A stretch of DNA of 64,000 nucleotides from Phytopseudomonas punonensis (GTDB taxonomy: Bacteria > Pseudomonadota > Gammaproteobacteria > Pseudomonadales > Pseudomonadaceae). Below, one piece after another: positions 1 to 7,980 of the stretch; within the stretch, counting starts at the first letter, position 1; every line of letters begins with the position of its first letter. Below the pieces are notes generated by a model. That model had not been told where the DNA came from, searched no databases, and saw only the letters and a list, made by a program, of their open reading frames with translations. Both the position numbers and the translations under genes were made by a program. The stretch lies in NCBI RefSeq assembly GCF_900142655.1, contig NZ_FRBQ01000003.1, forward strand, positions 498,060-562,059, given 5' to 3'.

Positions 1-8
1 CCTTCCTA

Positions 9-980
9 TCATTGACCTGCCCGCACTTCCGGGTTGACCAGCGTGCAGTCGTCGCCGCAAAAAAATGCCCTGACGTTGGCGAAGGCATCGCCGAAATACA
101 GCTCGTAGCCCTCGCGCTCGACATACCCCAGATGCGGCGTGCACAGCACACCAGGATGCTGCAGAAGCGGGTGATTGGTGTCGACCAGAGGCTCCTGCTC
201 GAATACATCCAGCGCCGCGAAGCCAGGTCGGCCATTGTTCAAGGCCTCGAGCAACGCGCCCGGTGCGATCAGTTCGGCGCGGCTGGTGTTAACCAGCAAT
301 GCGCGGGGTTTCATCCGCGCCAAGTCGGCAGCGGTCACCAGGTGCCGGGTGCTTGGTGCCAAGCGCAAGTGCAGGGTGACTACATCGGCTTCGGCGAAAA
401 AAGCGTCGCGCGATGATGCGGCCTGATGACCGTCAGCGATGGCGGCCTGGCGTGATGCTTCGCTACCCCACACCAGCACGGGCATCTCGAAGGCCTGGGC
501 ATAGCGCGCCAGGCGCTGGCCGATCTTGCCGTAGCCCCAGATGCCCAGGGTTTGGCCGGCCAGGCGCTGGCCGAGGTTGACCTGCCATTGGCCTTCGTAC
601 ATCGCCTGCATGGCCGGTAACAGCTGGCGCCGCGCATTGATGATCAACGCCCACGTCAGTTCTGCCGGTGCAATCGGTGAGCCGCGGCCTTCCATTACCG
701 CCACGCCATGGCGGGTGCAGGCTTCGACATCCAGGTGGTTGGAGACCTTGCCGGTCTGGCTGATCAGCTTGAGGTTGGGCAGGCGGCTCAGCAGCGCTTC
801 ATCTATACGGGTGCGCTCGCGGGTCAGCACCAAGGCGTCTGCGTCGGCAAAACGCTCGGCGAGCAGTTGCACGTCGTCCACGGCATCGTGGTAGAGGCTG
901 ACCTGGTGGCCGTTCAGGGTGGCGTAGCAGTCGAGCGTGCGAATGACGTTCTGGTAATCATCGGGAATGACGATATGCAT
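9..980 (-). CDS. D-2-hydroxyacid dehydrogenase family protein
   Basis: This 323-residue protein has the two-domain layout of NAD(P)-dependent D-2-hydroxyacid dehydrogenases (SerA/LdhA superfamily), which interconvert 2-keto and D-2-hydroxy acids in the cytoplasm. The Rossmann glycine motif GYGKIG lies at residues 149-154. The expected catalytic Arg (NTSR, R234), Glu (EQEP, E263) and His (TPHLG, H283) are all present. It is the last gene of a minus-strand run behind tctCBA, so it probably acts on a product of the imported carboxylate, but no substrate can be read from the sequence. A 20-nt palindrome separates it from tctA, so its expression may be partly uncoupled. The start is preceded by GGAG. 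Confidence 0.85.
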   Translation of the reverse strand: MHIVIPDDYQNVIRTLDCYATLNGHQVSLYHDAVDDVQLLAERFADADALVLTRERTRIDEALLSRLPNLKLISQTGKVSNHLDVEACTRHGVAVMEGRGSPIAPAELTWALIINARRQLLPAMQAMYEGQWQVNLGQRLAGQTLGIWGYGKIGQRLARYAQAFEMPVLVWGSEASRQAAIADGHQAASSRDAFFAEADVVTLHLRLAPSTRHLVTAADLARMKPRALLVNTSRAELIAPGALLEALNNGRPGFAALDVFEQEPLVDTNHPLLQHPGVLCTPHLGYVEREGYELYFGDAFANVRAFFCGDDCTLVNPEVRAGQ

Positions 981-999
981 GGCGGCTCCAAAAACGGTT

Positions 1000-1019
1000 C
1001 AGGCTCCCGCGGGAGCCTG
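1000..1019 (-). terminator. Perfect palindrome, possible attenuator between tctA and the dehydrogenase
   Basis: A 20-nt perfect inverted repeat with core GGCTCCCGCGGGAGCC sits in the 52-nt gap. Read on the minus strand it is followed after a few bases by TTTTT and then the GGAG of the next gene. It could be a weak terminator or attenuator that lowers transcription into the dehydrogenase. The U-tract is short and displaced, so I am only moderately sure. Confidence 0.5.
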
Positions 1020-1032
1020 ATTCGGTGAAGTA

Positions 1033-2544
1033 TCAGCTGGCACTCGGTGCCGCTGCCTTGCGGCGAGCGCGCCAGATACGCCAGAAGGGCAAGGCTATCA
1101 TCAATGCCACCAGCGCCCATACCGCCAGGGTGATCGAGCTGCTCCACAGGATGCTCAGGTCGCCGTTGGAGATCGACAGGGCGCGGCGCAGATTTTGCTC
1201 CATCAATCCGCCGAGGATGAAGCCCAGCAGGATCGCCGACAGCGGGAAGTCCATCTTGCGCAAAATGTAGCCAAATACACCGATGCCGATCATCAGAAAC
1301 AGGTCGAAGGTGGTGGCGTGGACCGCGTACACCCCGATCGAAGTGATGATGGCGATGGCCGGCACCAGTGCCCAGTACGGCACGGCGAGAATCTTGGTGA
1401 AAACCTTGATCATCGGCACGTTGATGATGATCAGCATGACGTTGGCCACGAACAGCGAGGCGATCAGGCCCCAGACGATGTCCGGCTGGTGCTGGAACAG
1501 CAACGGTCCCGGGGTGATGTTGTACAACGTCAGCGCGCCGAGCATCACCGCGGTGGTGCCCGAGCCGGGAACGCCCAAGGTCAGCATCGGCACCATGGAG
1601 CCGCAGGCCGCGGCGCTGTTGGCGGTTTCCGGAGCTGCCAGGCCGCGTAGGTCGCCGTTACCGAACTTGTTGTCCTTCACGGCCAGACGCTTCTCGGCCA
1701 TATAGGAGACAGCGCTGGCCAGGGTCGCGCCGGCGCCAGGCAGAACGCCCATGACGAAACCCGTGGCGCCGCTGCGCAGGTTGGTAGCCAGAACCGACAA
1801 GCCTTCCTTGACGTTGAACAGCATGCGGCCGCTGGTATCTAGAGCCTTCTGGCCGTGGTGGGTGCGTTCGAGCAAAACGAGAATTTCACTGACCGAGAAC
1901 AGGCCGAGTACCAGCACCACGAACTGGATGCCGTCGGCCAGGCCGAGGCTGCCGAAGGTGAAACGGTACACGCCACTGTTGGAGTCGACGCCCACGCAAG
2001 ACAGCAGAAGGCCGATGCAGGCCGCGATGGCGGTCTTCATGGGTTTGTTGCCGGCCATGCCCGCCAGGCAGACGATGGCGAACACCATCAGCACGAAGTA
2101 TTCGGCCGGGCCGAAAGCCACCGCCCACTTGGCCAGCAGCGGGGCGAAGATCACCACCCCGCAGGTCGCCATCAGGCCACCGACGAAGGAGCTCCAGGCC
2201 GAGATCGACAGCGCCACGCCAGCCTTGCCCTGACGGGCCAGTGGGTAGCCGTCCAGAGTGGTCATCACCGCCGAGGCTTCGCCCGGGATGTTCAGCAGAA
2301 TGGAGGAAATACGGCCGCCGTACTCACAGCCCAGGTACACGGCCGCAAGCAGGATCAGTGCGGTTTCCGGCGGCAGGCCGAGGGCGAAGGCGATTGGAAT
2401 CAGCAGCGCCACGCCGTTGATCGGGCCCAGGCCCGGCAGCAGGCCAACGACGGTGCCGATCAGCGTGCCGCACAGGGCGGTGAAAAGGTTATAGGGGCTC
2501 AGGGCTACGCCGAAGCCTTGGCCCAGGTAAGCGAAGGTTTCCAT
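1033..2544 (-). CDS. tctA: Tripartite tricarboxylate transporter large permease TctA
   Basis: This 503-residue polytopic inner-membrane protein matches the TctA family, the large channel subunit (about 12 TM segments) of TTT secondary transporters that take up citrate-like di- and tricarboxylates. Two glycine/proline-rich family motifs are visible: GLLPGLGP near residue 37 and VLPGAGAT near residue 265. Length is normal for TctA. The start lies 3 nt after the tctB stop, so the two are clearly cotranscribed, and TctC is encoded just upstream. The C-terminus ends in a basic tail. The substrate is not determined; the neighbouring PrpF-type isomerases suggest an unsaturated tricarboxylate. Confidence 0.93.
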   Translation of the reverse strand: METFAYLGQGFGVALSPYNLFTALCGTLIGTVVGLLPGLGPINGVALLIPIAFALGLPPETALILLAAVYLGCEYGGRISSILLNIPGEASAVMTTLDGYPLARQGKAGVALSISAWSSFVGGLMATCGVVIFAPLLAKWAVAFGPAEYFVLMVFAIVCLAGMAGNKPMKTAIAACIGLLLSCVGVDSNSGVYRFTFGSLGLADGIQFVVLVLGLFSVSEILVLLERTHHGQKALDTSGRMLFNVKEGLSVLATNLRSGATGFVMGVLPGAGATLASAVSYMAEKRLAVKDNKFGNGDLRGLAAPETANSAAACGSMVPMLTLGVPGSGTTAVMLGALTLYNITPGPLLFQHQPDIVWGLIASLFVANVMLIIINVPMIKVFTKILAVPYWALVPAIAIITSIGVYAVHATTFDLFLMIGIGVFGYILRKMDFPLSAILLGFILGGLMEQNLRRALSISNGDLSILWSSSITLAVWALVALMIALPFWRIWRARRKAAAPSAS

Positions 2545-2547
2545 GAA

Positions 2548-3003
2548 TCAGAACTCCAGGCCGTTAAGCAGGCCGAGTGGCAGCGGAACATCGAGGGCTT
2601 TGTCGAACAGTACGTACAGGCCGATGGCGAGCAGCACGCCGGACGTCAGGCTGGCCTTCCAGGTGCCTTCGTACAGGCGCGCCATGGCGATGGCGAAAGC
2701 GGTGCTGGCGACGATGAAACCGGCCAATTCGAACAGCGCGGCATAGATCAACAGGGCGACGACGCACAGCACGATCTTGCGTATCACGTGGCGATCCAGG
2801 GCCGGTTCGCTGGCTTCCTGGCTAGCGTGCGATGGCTTGATGAGCAGGTACAGGGCGCCCAGGGCGATCAGCACGATGAGCAGCAGCGGAAAGGCGCGCG
2901 GCCCGACCGGCTCGTATGAGAAGGGCGCGTGGTAGCTCCAGGCCGTCAGCGCCAGGCCGATGCACAGCAGCAGGCTGACGCCGGCAAAGATACGGTCTTG
3001 CAT
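2548..3003 (-). CDS. tctB: Tripartite tricarboxylate transporter small permease TctB
   Basis: This 151-residue protein has four predicted membrane helices (about residues 5-22, 35-57, 75-110 as a pair, and 120-140) and matches the TctB family, the small membrane subunit that pairs with TctA. I chose the ATG giving MQDRIF because it has CTGGAG upstream. An in-frame start 90 nt earlier would overlap the end of tctC and add a polar leader not expected for TctB. It lies between tctC and tctA in the standard tctC-tctB-tctA order. Confidence 0.88.
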   Translation of the reverse strand: MQDRIFAGVSLLLCIGLALTAWSYHAPFSYEPVGPRAFPLLLIVLIALGALYLLIKPSHASQEASEPALDRHVIRKIVLCVVALLIYAALFELAGFIVASTAFAIAMARLYEGTWKASLTSGVLLAIGLYVLFDKALDVPLPLGLLNGLEF

Positions 3004-3046
3004 GGGATGCTCCAGAGGGGAGAGCCGGACGGCTCTCCCGGAAGGG

Positions 3047-4030
3047 TTATTCGACCAGACCGAACTCGCGGCCCAGCTCGCGGTACTCGGCAACCTGCTT
3101 TTTCACAAGGGCTTGCAGCTCGTCGCCGCTCACGTACATCGGCAGTACGTCACGGTCGACCATGTAGCGCTCGAATTCAGGGGAGGACTCCAGCTTGGCG
3201 AACGACTCACGCCACCACTGCACCTGCTCCTTGGGTACGTCCGGGCCGACGAAATAGCCACGGATCAGCGGCCACTGGATTTCGTAACCCTGCTCGCGGG
3301 CGGTAGGAATCTCGGCCAGATCGCCTGGCAAGCGTTCTTCGCTGAATACCGCCAGGGTGCGGATGTTGTTGCCTTTCTGCGAAGCGATCTCGCTGGCGCT
3401 GCCAGTGACCAGATCGACGTGCTTGCCCATCAGCGCCATGTAGTGTTCGGAGCCGCCTTCGAACGCCGCGTAGCGCAGCTCGCTCGGGTTGATGCCGGCA
3501 GCCTTGGCCAGCAGGGCGATCTTCATCCAGCCCTGACCGCCGATGCTGCCACCGCCGCCAACGACGATGCTTTTCGGGTCTTTCTTGAGCGCCTTCACGA
3601 CGTCGTCGAGGTTCTTGTACGGCGAGTCATCGCGTACCGCCAGGGTGCCGTAGTCGGTGCCGATGGTGGTCAGCCATTGCACGGCGTCTTCGTCAAAACG
3701 GCCGTATTTGCCCAGTGCCAGATTGAGCAGCGAGGCGCCGGAGAAGGCCACCAGCGTGCCGGGCTCGTTGCGGCGGTTGGCGACCACGGCGTTGTAGGCC
3801 ACGGCGCCAATGCCGCCCGGCATGTAGGTCACGCGCATCGGCGACTTGAGGATCTGGTTGTCCTTCAGGCCGGCCTGAGCCAGTTTGCAGGTCAGGTCGA
3901 AGCCGCCGCCCGGCTTGCTTGGTGCGATGCACTCGGGGCGGCTCGGCTGGTCGGCGTGAGCCGCTTGCATGCCGGTCAGCAGCAGGGCTCCGGCGAGTGG
4001 CAGGAGAAAGCGGTTCTTCATGAATTTCAT
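3047..4030 (-). CDS. tctC: Periplasmic tricarboxylate-binding protein TctC (Bug family)
   Basis: This 327-residue protein has an N-terminal signal peptide (MKFMKNRFLLPLAGALL, cleavage near AHA-D, about residue 26). The mature part fits the Bug/TctC family of periplasmic solute receptors that deliver carboxylates to TctA/TctB. The family's Pro-Gly-Gly segment is seen in CIAPSKPGGGFD, with the second binding loop near VGGGGSIGGQG. It sits between the porin and tctB on the same strand. A second in-frame ATG three codons downstream could also serve as start. Confidence 0.92.
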   Translation of the reverse strand: MKFMKNRFLLPLAGALLLTGMQAAHADQPSRPECIAPSKPGGGFDLTCKLAQAGLKDNQILKSPMRVTYMPGGIGAVAYNAVVANRRNEPGTLVAFSGASLLNLALGKYGRFDEDAVQWLTTIGTDYGTLAVRDDSPYKNLDDVVKALKKDPKSIVVGGGGSIGGQGWMKIALLAKAAGINPSELRYAAFEGGSEHYMALMGKHVDLVTGSASEIASQKGNNIRTLAVFSEERLPGDLAEIPTAREQGYEIQWPLIRGYFVGPDVPKEQVQWWRESFAKLESSPEFERYMVDRDVLPMYVSGDELQALVKKQVAEYRELGREFGLVE

Positions 4031-4074
4031 TGGGTTATACCTTTATTGGAGTTATTTGCAGGTGAGCCGGCGGA

Positions 4075-5337
4075 TTACCAGATCGGTAGGGCGTAGCTCA
4101 GAATCAGGCGGTTTTCATCGATTCCCCGGGTGAAGTTGGCGCGGTAGGCTGCGTTGCGCCAAGTGACCGTCAGGTTCTTCAGCGGGCCCTGGCTGAACGC
4201 GTAGGCCAGGTCGGTGTTGCGTTCCCATTCGGCGCCAGTGTCGCCGTTGGCCAGATCGAAGCCGCTGCCACGTACGTAACGGGTCATGAAGGTCAGGCCG
4301 GGGATGCCTACCTTGCTGAAGTCGTAGTCGTAGCGAACCTGCCAGGAGCGCTCGTCGGGGCCGGCGAAGTCGTTGATCTGCACGAAGTTGGTCAGGTAGG
4401 GCGTGGCACCGTCGACGTAGGTGAAACCGTCGTCGCCGCGCATCTGCTGATAGGCCAGGCCCAGTGCATGACCCGCCAGGCTGTAGGTGAACATGGCGTT
4501 GTACACCTGGTTGTCGATATTGCCGGCGCGCGCCTTGCCGCTTTCGCTGTTGTTGAAGTAGCGCAGGTCGCTCTTCAGCTTGCCCGGGCCGAGGGGCAGG
4601 GTGTGCTGCAGGCCGAGGAAGTGCTGGCGATAGATGTCGGTGAGTTCGCCCTGGTGGTAGCTGATCTGGGTGTTGGGCGTCAGGGCGTAGTCGAGGCTGA
4701 CGAAGCGCAGATGGTCGCTGTCCGGGCTGCCGCCAAAACGGTTGTTCTTGTTGTTCAGGGCCAGCTTCTCGGAGCCCGACACGTCGCGCTGCACCACGCG
4801 GGAGATCTGCCCGAAGGAGGCGGTCAGGCGCTCGATGTCCTTGCTCTGCAACTGCCAGCCTTCGAAGGTCTGGGGCAGCAGGCGGGCGTTGCTGAACTGC
4901 AGGGTGGGCATCTTCGGCATCAGGGTGCCGACCTTGAGTATGCTGTCGGCGACGCGCACCTTGGCGGTCAGACCGAGCTTGCTGTAGTCGTCTTCGGGGC
5001 GCCCATCGCTGTCGCGTGGCAGCAGATCGGTACCGGCACGATCGGGCGAGGAGTCGAGCTTGACGCCGAGCATGGCCAGGGCGTCGAGGCCGACGCCGAC
5101 GGTGCCGCTGGTGTAGCCGGACTCCATGTTGAGGATGAAGCCCTGGGCCCATTCTTCGCGCTTGTTCTGCCCCGGGCCGTCGCGGAAGTCACGGTTGAGG
5201 TAGAAGTTGCGCAGTTCCAGGTTGGCCTTGCTGTCTTCGATGAAATCATCGGCCAGCGCCGTGTTGACGGCCATGGGCAAGGAGGCCATAACGAAAGCTG
5301 GTGCGACGGCGACGTGAAACAGGTTCTTTGTTGTCAT
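4075..5337 (-). CDS. OprD family outer-membrane porin
   Basis: This 420-residue protein has a signal sequence of about 29 residues ending ALADD and matches the OprD/OpdK family of Pseudomonas substrate-selective channels. It shows the usual start DFIEDSKANLELRNFYLNRDFR, alternating beta-strand patterns and a terminal aromatic residue (LSYALPIW). OprD homologues often sit beside the inner-membrane system for the same solute, and here it lies between prpF and tctC. It would let the carboxylate cross the outer membrane. Basic residues such as those in RYVRGSGF could line an anion-selective pore. The exact OpdX subfamily cannot be fixed by eye. Confidence 0.92.
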   Translation of the reverse strand: MTTKNLFHVAVAPAFVMASLPMAVNTALADDFIEDSKANLELRNFYLNRDFRDGPGQNKREEWAQGFILNMESGYTSGTVGVGLDALAMLGVKLDSSPDRAGTDLLPRDSDGRPEDDYSKLGLTAKVRVADSILKVGTLMPKMPTLQFSNARLLPQTFEGWQLQSKDIERLTASFGQISRVVQRDVSGSEKLALNNKNNRFGGSPDSDHLRFVSLDYALTPNTQISYHQGELTDIYRQHFLGLQHTLPLGPGKLKSDLRYFNNSESGKARAGNIDNQVYNAMFTYSLAGHALGLAYQQMRGDDGFTYVDGATPYLTNFVQINDFAGPDERSWQVRYDYDFSKVGIPGLTFMTRYVRGSGFDLANGDTGAEWERNTDLAYAFSQGPLKNLTVTWRNAAYRANFTRGIDENRLILSYALPIW

Positions 5338-5370
5338 TATTGTTCACTCGTGGTGCAGCGTTGGTTGGTG

Positions 5371-6456
5371 TCAGTTCTTGCGGGGTGTGCCTCTCAGGGC
5401 CTGCGGCACGTACACGTCGCCGGCGAACAGGCGGCGTGCGGTGCGAATCAGGGAGGCCTGCATGTTGTGCGGTTGCGCGTCTTCGCCGGGGGCCAGCGAC
5501 ACTTCGATCTCGCCGCCCGGATGTTCCAGGCGTACCAGCGCCGCGCCTGTGATAGGAGCGATGTCGAACGCCACGCTGCCGGGCAGGGCGCAGGCGCTGG
5601 CCAGACCGATGGCGCCGGTGGCAGCGATCGAGCGGTGGCAGTTGTGGGGCATAAAGTAGCGGGTCGATAGGGTGCCGCCCTTGCGCGGTGGGGCGAGCAG
5701 CACCGGCTTGGGAATCACCATCTGGCTGACGTCGCCCAGGCCCATGGCAGCGCCGGCCTGCAGGCGAATGCGCTCCAGGCGTTCGAGCAGCGCCGTGTCG
5801 GCATCCAGCTCGTCTGGGGTTTCGTAACCGGTCTTGCCCAGCGCTTCGGCGTGCATGAGCACCATGGGCATGGCCATGTCGATGCAGGTCACCTCGACGC
5901 CATCGAAACAGTCACGAACGTTGCCGGTAGGCAGCAATTTTCCGGTTTTGGCGCCGGAGGCATCAAGGAAGGTCAGCTTGATTGGGGCTGCGCTACCCGG
6001 CACGCCGTCGATGCTGGTATCGCCCTCGTAGCGTACCTTGCCTTTGGGCGTCTGCACTTCCGAGTCGACCAGGGTGTTGGTATTGAGGTTGCGAATACGC
6101 ACGCGGGTGACGGGCGCACTGGCGTTGACCAAGCCATGTTCGATGGCGAACGGGCCAACGGCACAGAGCATGTTGCCGCAGTTAGGCGCGGTATCGACGC
6201 GGCGCTGAGTGACCATTACCTGTACGAACAGGTAGTCGACATCTGCGTCGGGGTGATCTGAGGTGCTGACGATTGCCACTTTGCTGGTCTGCGGGCTGCC
6301 ACCGCCAATGCCGTCGATTTCCAGCTCGTGGCCAGAACCCATCACATTGAGGAGCAACTCGTCGCGCAGGGCGATATCGGAGGGCAGGTGGTTGGCCAGA
6401 AAAACCGGGCCGCGAGAGGTACCGCCGCGCATAAGCACGCAGGGAATGGATTGCAT
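5371..6456 (-). CDS. PrpF/GalD-type aconitate-like isomerase (copy 1)
   Basis: This 361-residue protein belongs to the PrpF family (diaminopimelate-epimerase fold), which includes 2-methylaconitate cis-trans isomerase PrpF and 4-oxalomesaconate tautomerase GalD. It starts with the family signature CVLMRGGTSRGPVF. It keeps the conserved Lys of SPQTSKVAIV (K59) and the NCGNML motif (N92, C93), positions that act in proton transfer in this family. It heads the minus-strand operon with the OprD porin and TctCBA. A second, clearly homologous copy lies about 1.5 kb away on the other side of the LysR gene. Isomerisation of an unsaturated tricarboxylate such as aconitate is the best guess; the true substrate is unknown. 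Confidence 0.88.
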   Translation of the reverse strand: MQSIPCVLMRGGTSRGPVFLANHLPSDIALRDELLLNVMGSGHELEIDGIGGGSPQTSKVAIVSTSDHPDADVDYLFVQVMVTQRRVDTAPNCGNMLCAVGPFAIEHGLVNASAPVTRVRIRNLNTNTLVDSEVQTPKGKVRYEGDTSIDGVPGSAAPIKLTFLDASGAKTGKLLPTGNVRDCFDGVEVTCIDMAMPMVLMHAEALGKTGYETPDELDADTALLERLERIRLQAGAAMGLGDVSQMVIPKPVLLAPPRKGGTLSTRYFMPHNCHRSIAATGAIGLASACALPGSVAFDIAPITGAALVRLEHPGGEIEVSLAPGEDAQPHNMQASLIRTARRLFAGDVYVPQALRGTPRKN

Positions 6457-6561
6457 GATGCCTCCAGTGCAATAAATGCTCTTATTCTTGCTTTTATTAA
6501 ATGGTGGTCATCGCAGTTTGTTTTGTAAATTGCATATATTTCTTGTATTGATAGTATTCTT

Positions 6562-6571
6562 GCATTAATGC
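6562..6571. promoter_or_regulatory. AT-rich divergent promoter region with palindrome GCATTAATGC
   Basis: The gap between the divergent isomerase and lysR genes (6457-6668) is unusually AT-rich and holds the perfect 10-nt palindrome GCATTAATGC. Such divergent intervals normally contain the LysR protein's binding sites. I cannot assign promoter elements with certainty. Confidence 0.35.
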
Positions 6572-6668
6572 GTGAGCAGTGACCTTACATTGGCTGCAGG
6601 TCGCGGGATGTTGTTAAATGCACTAATCTGCGCTGAAAAATAAAAATACTGATTGATAGGTTTCTTGC

Positions 6669-7589
6669 ATGAATTACGAGCTTCAAGACCTGCGAGCTTT
6701 TGTAAAAATTGCCGAGTTCGGCAATTTCCACGAAGCGGCCAACGCCATCCATCTCTCGCAACCGGCCCTTACCCGACGCATGCAAAAGCTGGAGGAGGGC
6801 TTGGGCACTCAGCTGCTGGATCGCACCACCCGGCGCGTTAGCCTGACTGCCGTAGGCCGTGACTTCCTGCCAAAGGCACGGCGCCTGCTCGACGATTTCG
6901 AGCGATCCATTCTGGGCATCCGCGAGCTGGCCGAGCGTCAGTCCGGGCAGGTGACCTTGGCGTGCATCCCGACCGCGGCGTTCTACTTCCTGCCCACCGT
7001 GATCCGTGATTTCAACCGCCAGTACCCGAAGATCCGCATCCGCATTCTTGACCTGAGTGCCCACGAAGGCCTGGAAGCGGTGCTGCGTGGCGAGGCGGAT
7101 TTCGGCATCAACATGCTCAGTGGCCAGCACGCCGAAATCGACTTCACGCCGCTGGTCAACGAGCCGTTCGTGTTGGCTTGCCGACGTGATCACCCGTTGG
7201 CCGAGCAGCCACAGGTGGCGTGGCGTGAGTTGAGTGATTACCGGTTGATCGGTGTCGGTCGCTTGAGCGGTAACCGCGTGCTGCTCGACCATGGCCTGTC
7301 GCATCTCGACTGGCGGCCTAGCTGGTTCTACGAAGTGCAGCATTTGTCCACGTCGCTGGGGATGGTCGAGGCAGGCTTGGGTATTGCCGCCATGCCGAGC
7401 CTGGCAATGCCCGCCGAGGATCACCCGATATTGGTGCAGCGGCCCTTGGTAGACCCTGTGATAAGTCGCACCCTAGGCCTGGTTCGGCGCCATGGTTCCT
7501 CGCTGTCACCGGCCGCTGAGCAGTTCGTCGAGACTCTGCTCAAGCAGTGGCCCGGCTATACCGCACTGGGCACCGACAAGCCAGCGTGA
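6669..7589 (+). CDS. LysR family transcriptional regulator of the carboxylate island
   Basis: This 306-residue protein has the LysR layout: an N-terminal winged helix (residues about 5-62, with FGNFHEAANAIHLSQPALTRRMQKLEEGLGTQLLDR) and a periplasmic-binding-protein-like effector domain (about 90-295). It is transcribed away from the isomerase/porin/TctCBA operon and towards the second isomerase/DctA/CitMHS genes, so it most likely controls both in response to a carboxylate inducer. A T-N11-A dyad lies upstream of the second unit. A strong terminator follows this gene. Effector identity is unknown. Confidence 0.93.
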   Translation: MNYELQDLRAFVKIAEFGNFHEAANAIHLSQPALTRRMQKLEEGLGTQLLDRTTRRVSLTAVGRDFLPKARRLLDDFERSILGIRELAERQSGQVTLACIPTAAFYFLPTVIRDFNRQYPKIRIRILDLSAHEGLEAVLRGEADFGINMLSGQHAEIDFTPLVNEPFVLACRRDHPLAEQPQVAWRELSDYRLIGVGRLSGNRVLLDHGLSHLDWRPSWFYEVQHLSTSLGMVEAGLGIAAMPSLAMPAEDHPILVQRPLVDPVISRTLGLVRRHGSSLSPAAEQFVETLLKQWPGYTALGTDKPA

Positions 7590-7628
7590 TCCGTCGCGAC
7601 ATCGACTGGCGAAGTTGCACTCATGAAC

Positions 7629-7656
7629 AGCGCTGCCCCAGGGTGGCGCTTTTTTT
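7629..7656 (+). terminator. Rho-independent terminator after the LysR gene
   Basis: AGCGC and GCGCT arms, extended by CCC/GGG pairs and two wobbles, are followed directly by seven T residues. This is a standard intrinsic terminator on the plus strand and separates lysR from the next unit. Confidence 0.85.
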
Positions 7657-7980
7657 GAGCGGAACCTTGCCGATTTTTTGTCAGCGGGCAGCCTGGTTTG
7701 CTTATCGGATCAGCGTCATTTGGCGACAACGACGTATTCGGGGATAGCAGTTTTAAGAATGCTCACTTGTCTTCGGTTTACCCGAAGTATCAAGATCTTC
7801 AATGCTATTTAGATGATTTTCGTATGGTAAAGCGCTTAGCGCGCAGCTCGACACGGAATTCTTTGATGCGTTTTGCGCATTAAATTCTGAAATATTTGCA
7901 TTTGATGGAATTGTCAGTGCGTGTGACTCTTTTGCTCAAGGCATCAATCGGCCTGATTGATCAGTACAAGAGAAAAAGTC
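7657..7980. other. AT-rich leader region before the second isomerase
   Basis: No convincing gene is seen between the lysR terminator and the second isomerase. The segment is much more AT-rich than its surroundings and contains the LysR-type dyad at 7866-7880. A short reading frame at 7698-7883 has no start signal or recognisable product. The region is best read as a promoter and control region. Confidence 0.5.
7866..7880 (+). promoter_or_regulatory. LysR-type T-N11-A operator upstream of the second isomerase
   Basis: The sequence ATGCGTTTTGCGCAT has perfect 5-bp arms (ATGCG/CGCAT) around a 5-bp centre and satisfies the T-N11-A rule for LysR regulator binding sites. It lies about 100 bp ahead of the isomerase start, a usual distance for a LysR activation site. 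The regulator gene is directly upstream. Confidence 0.55.

Noticed and set aside
1855..2919. Plus-strand frame of 354 codons opposite tctA and tctB
   Set aside because: The minus strand holds well-conserved transporter genes; this frame is low-complexity and rich in Gln, His and Asp.
7698..7883. 61-codon frame in the AT-rich leader before the second isomerase
   Set aside because: No ribosome site, ends just beyond the LysR-type dyad, and no recognisable product.
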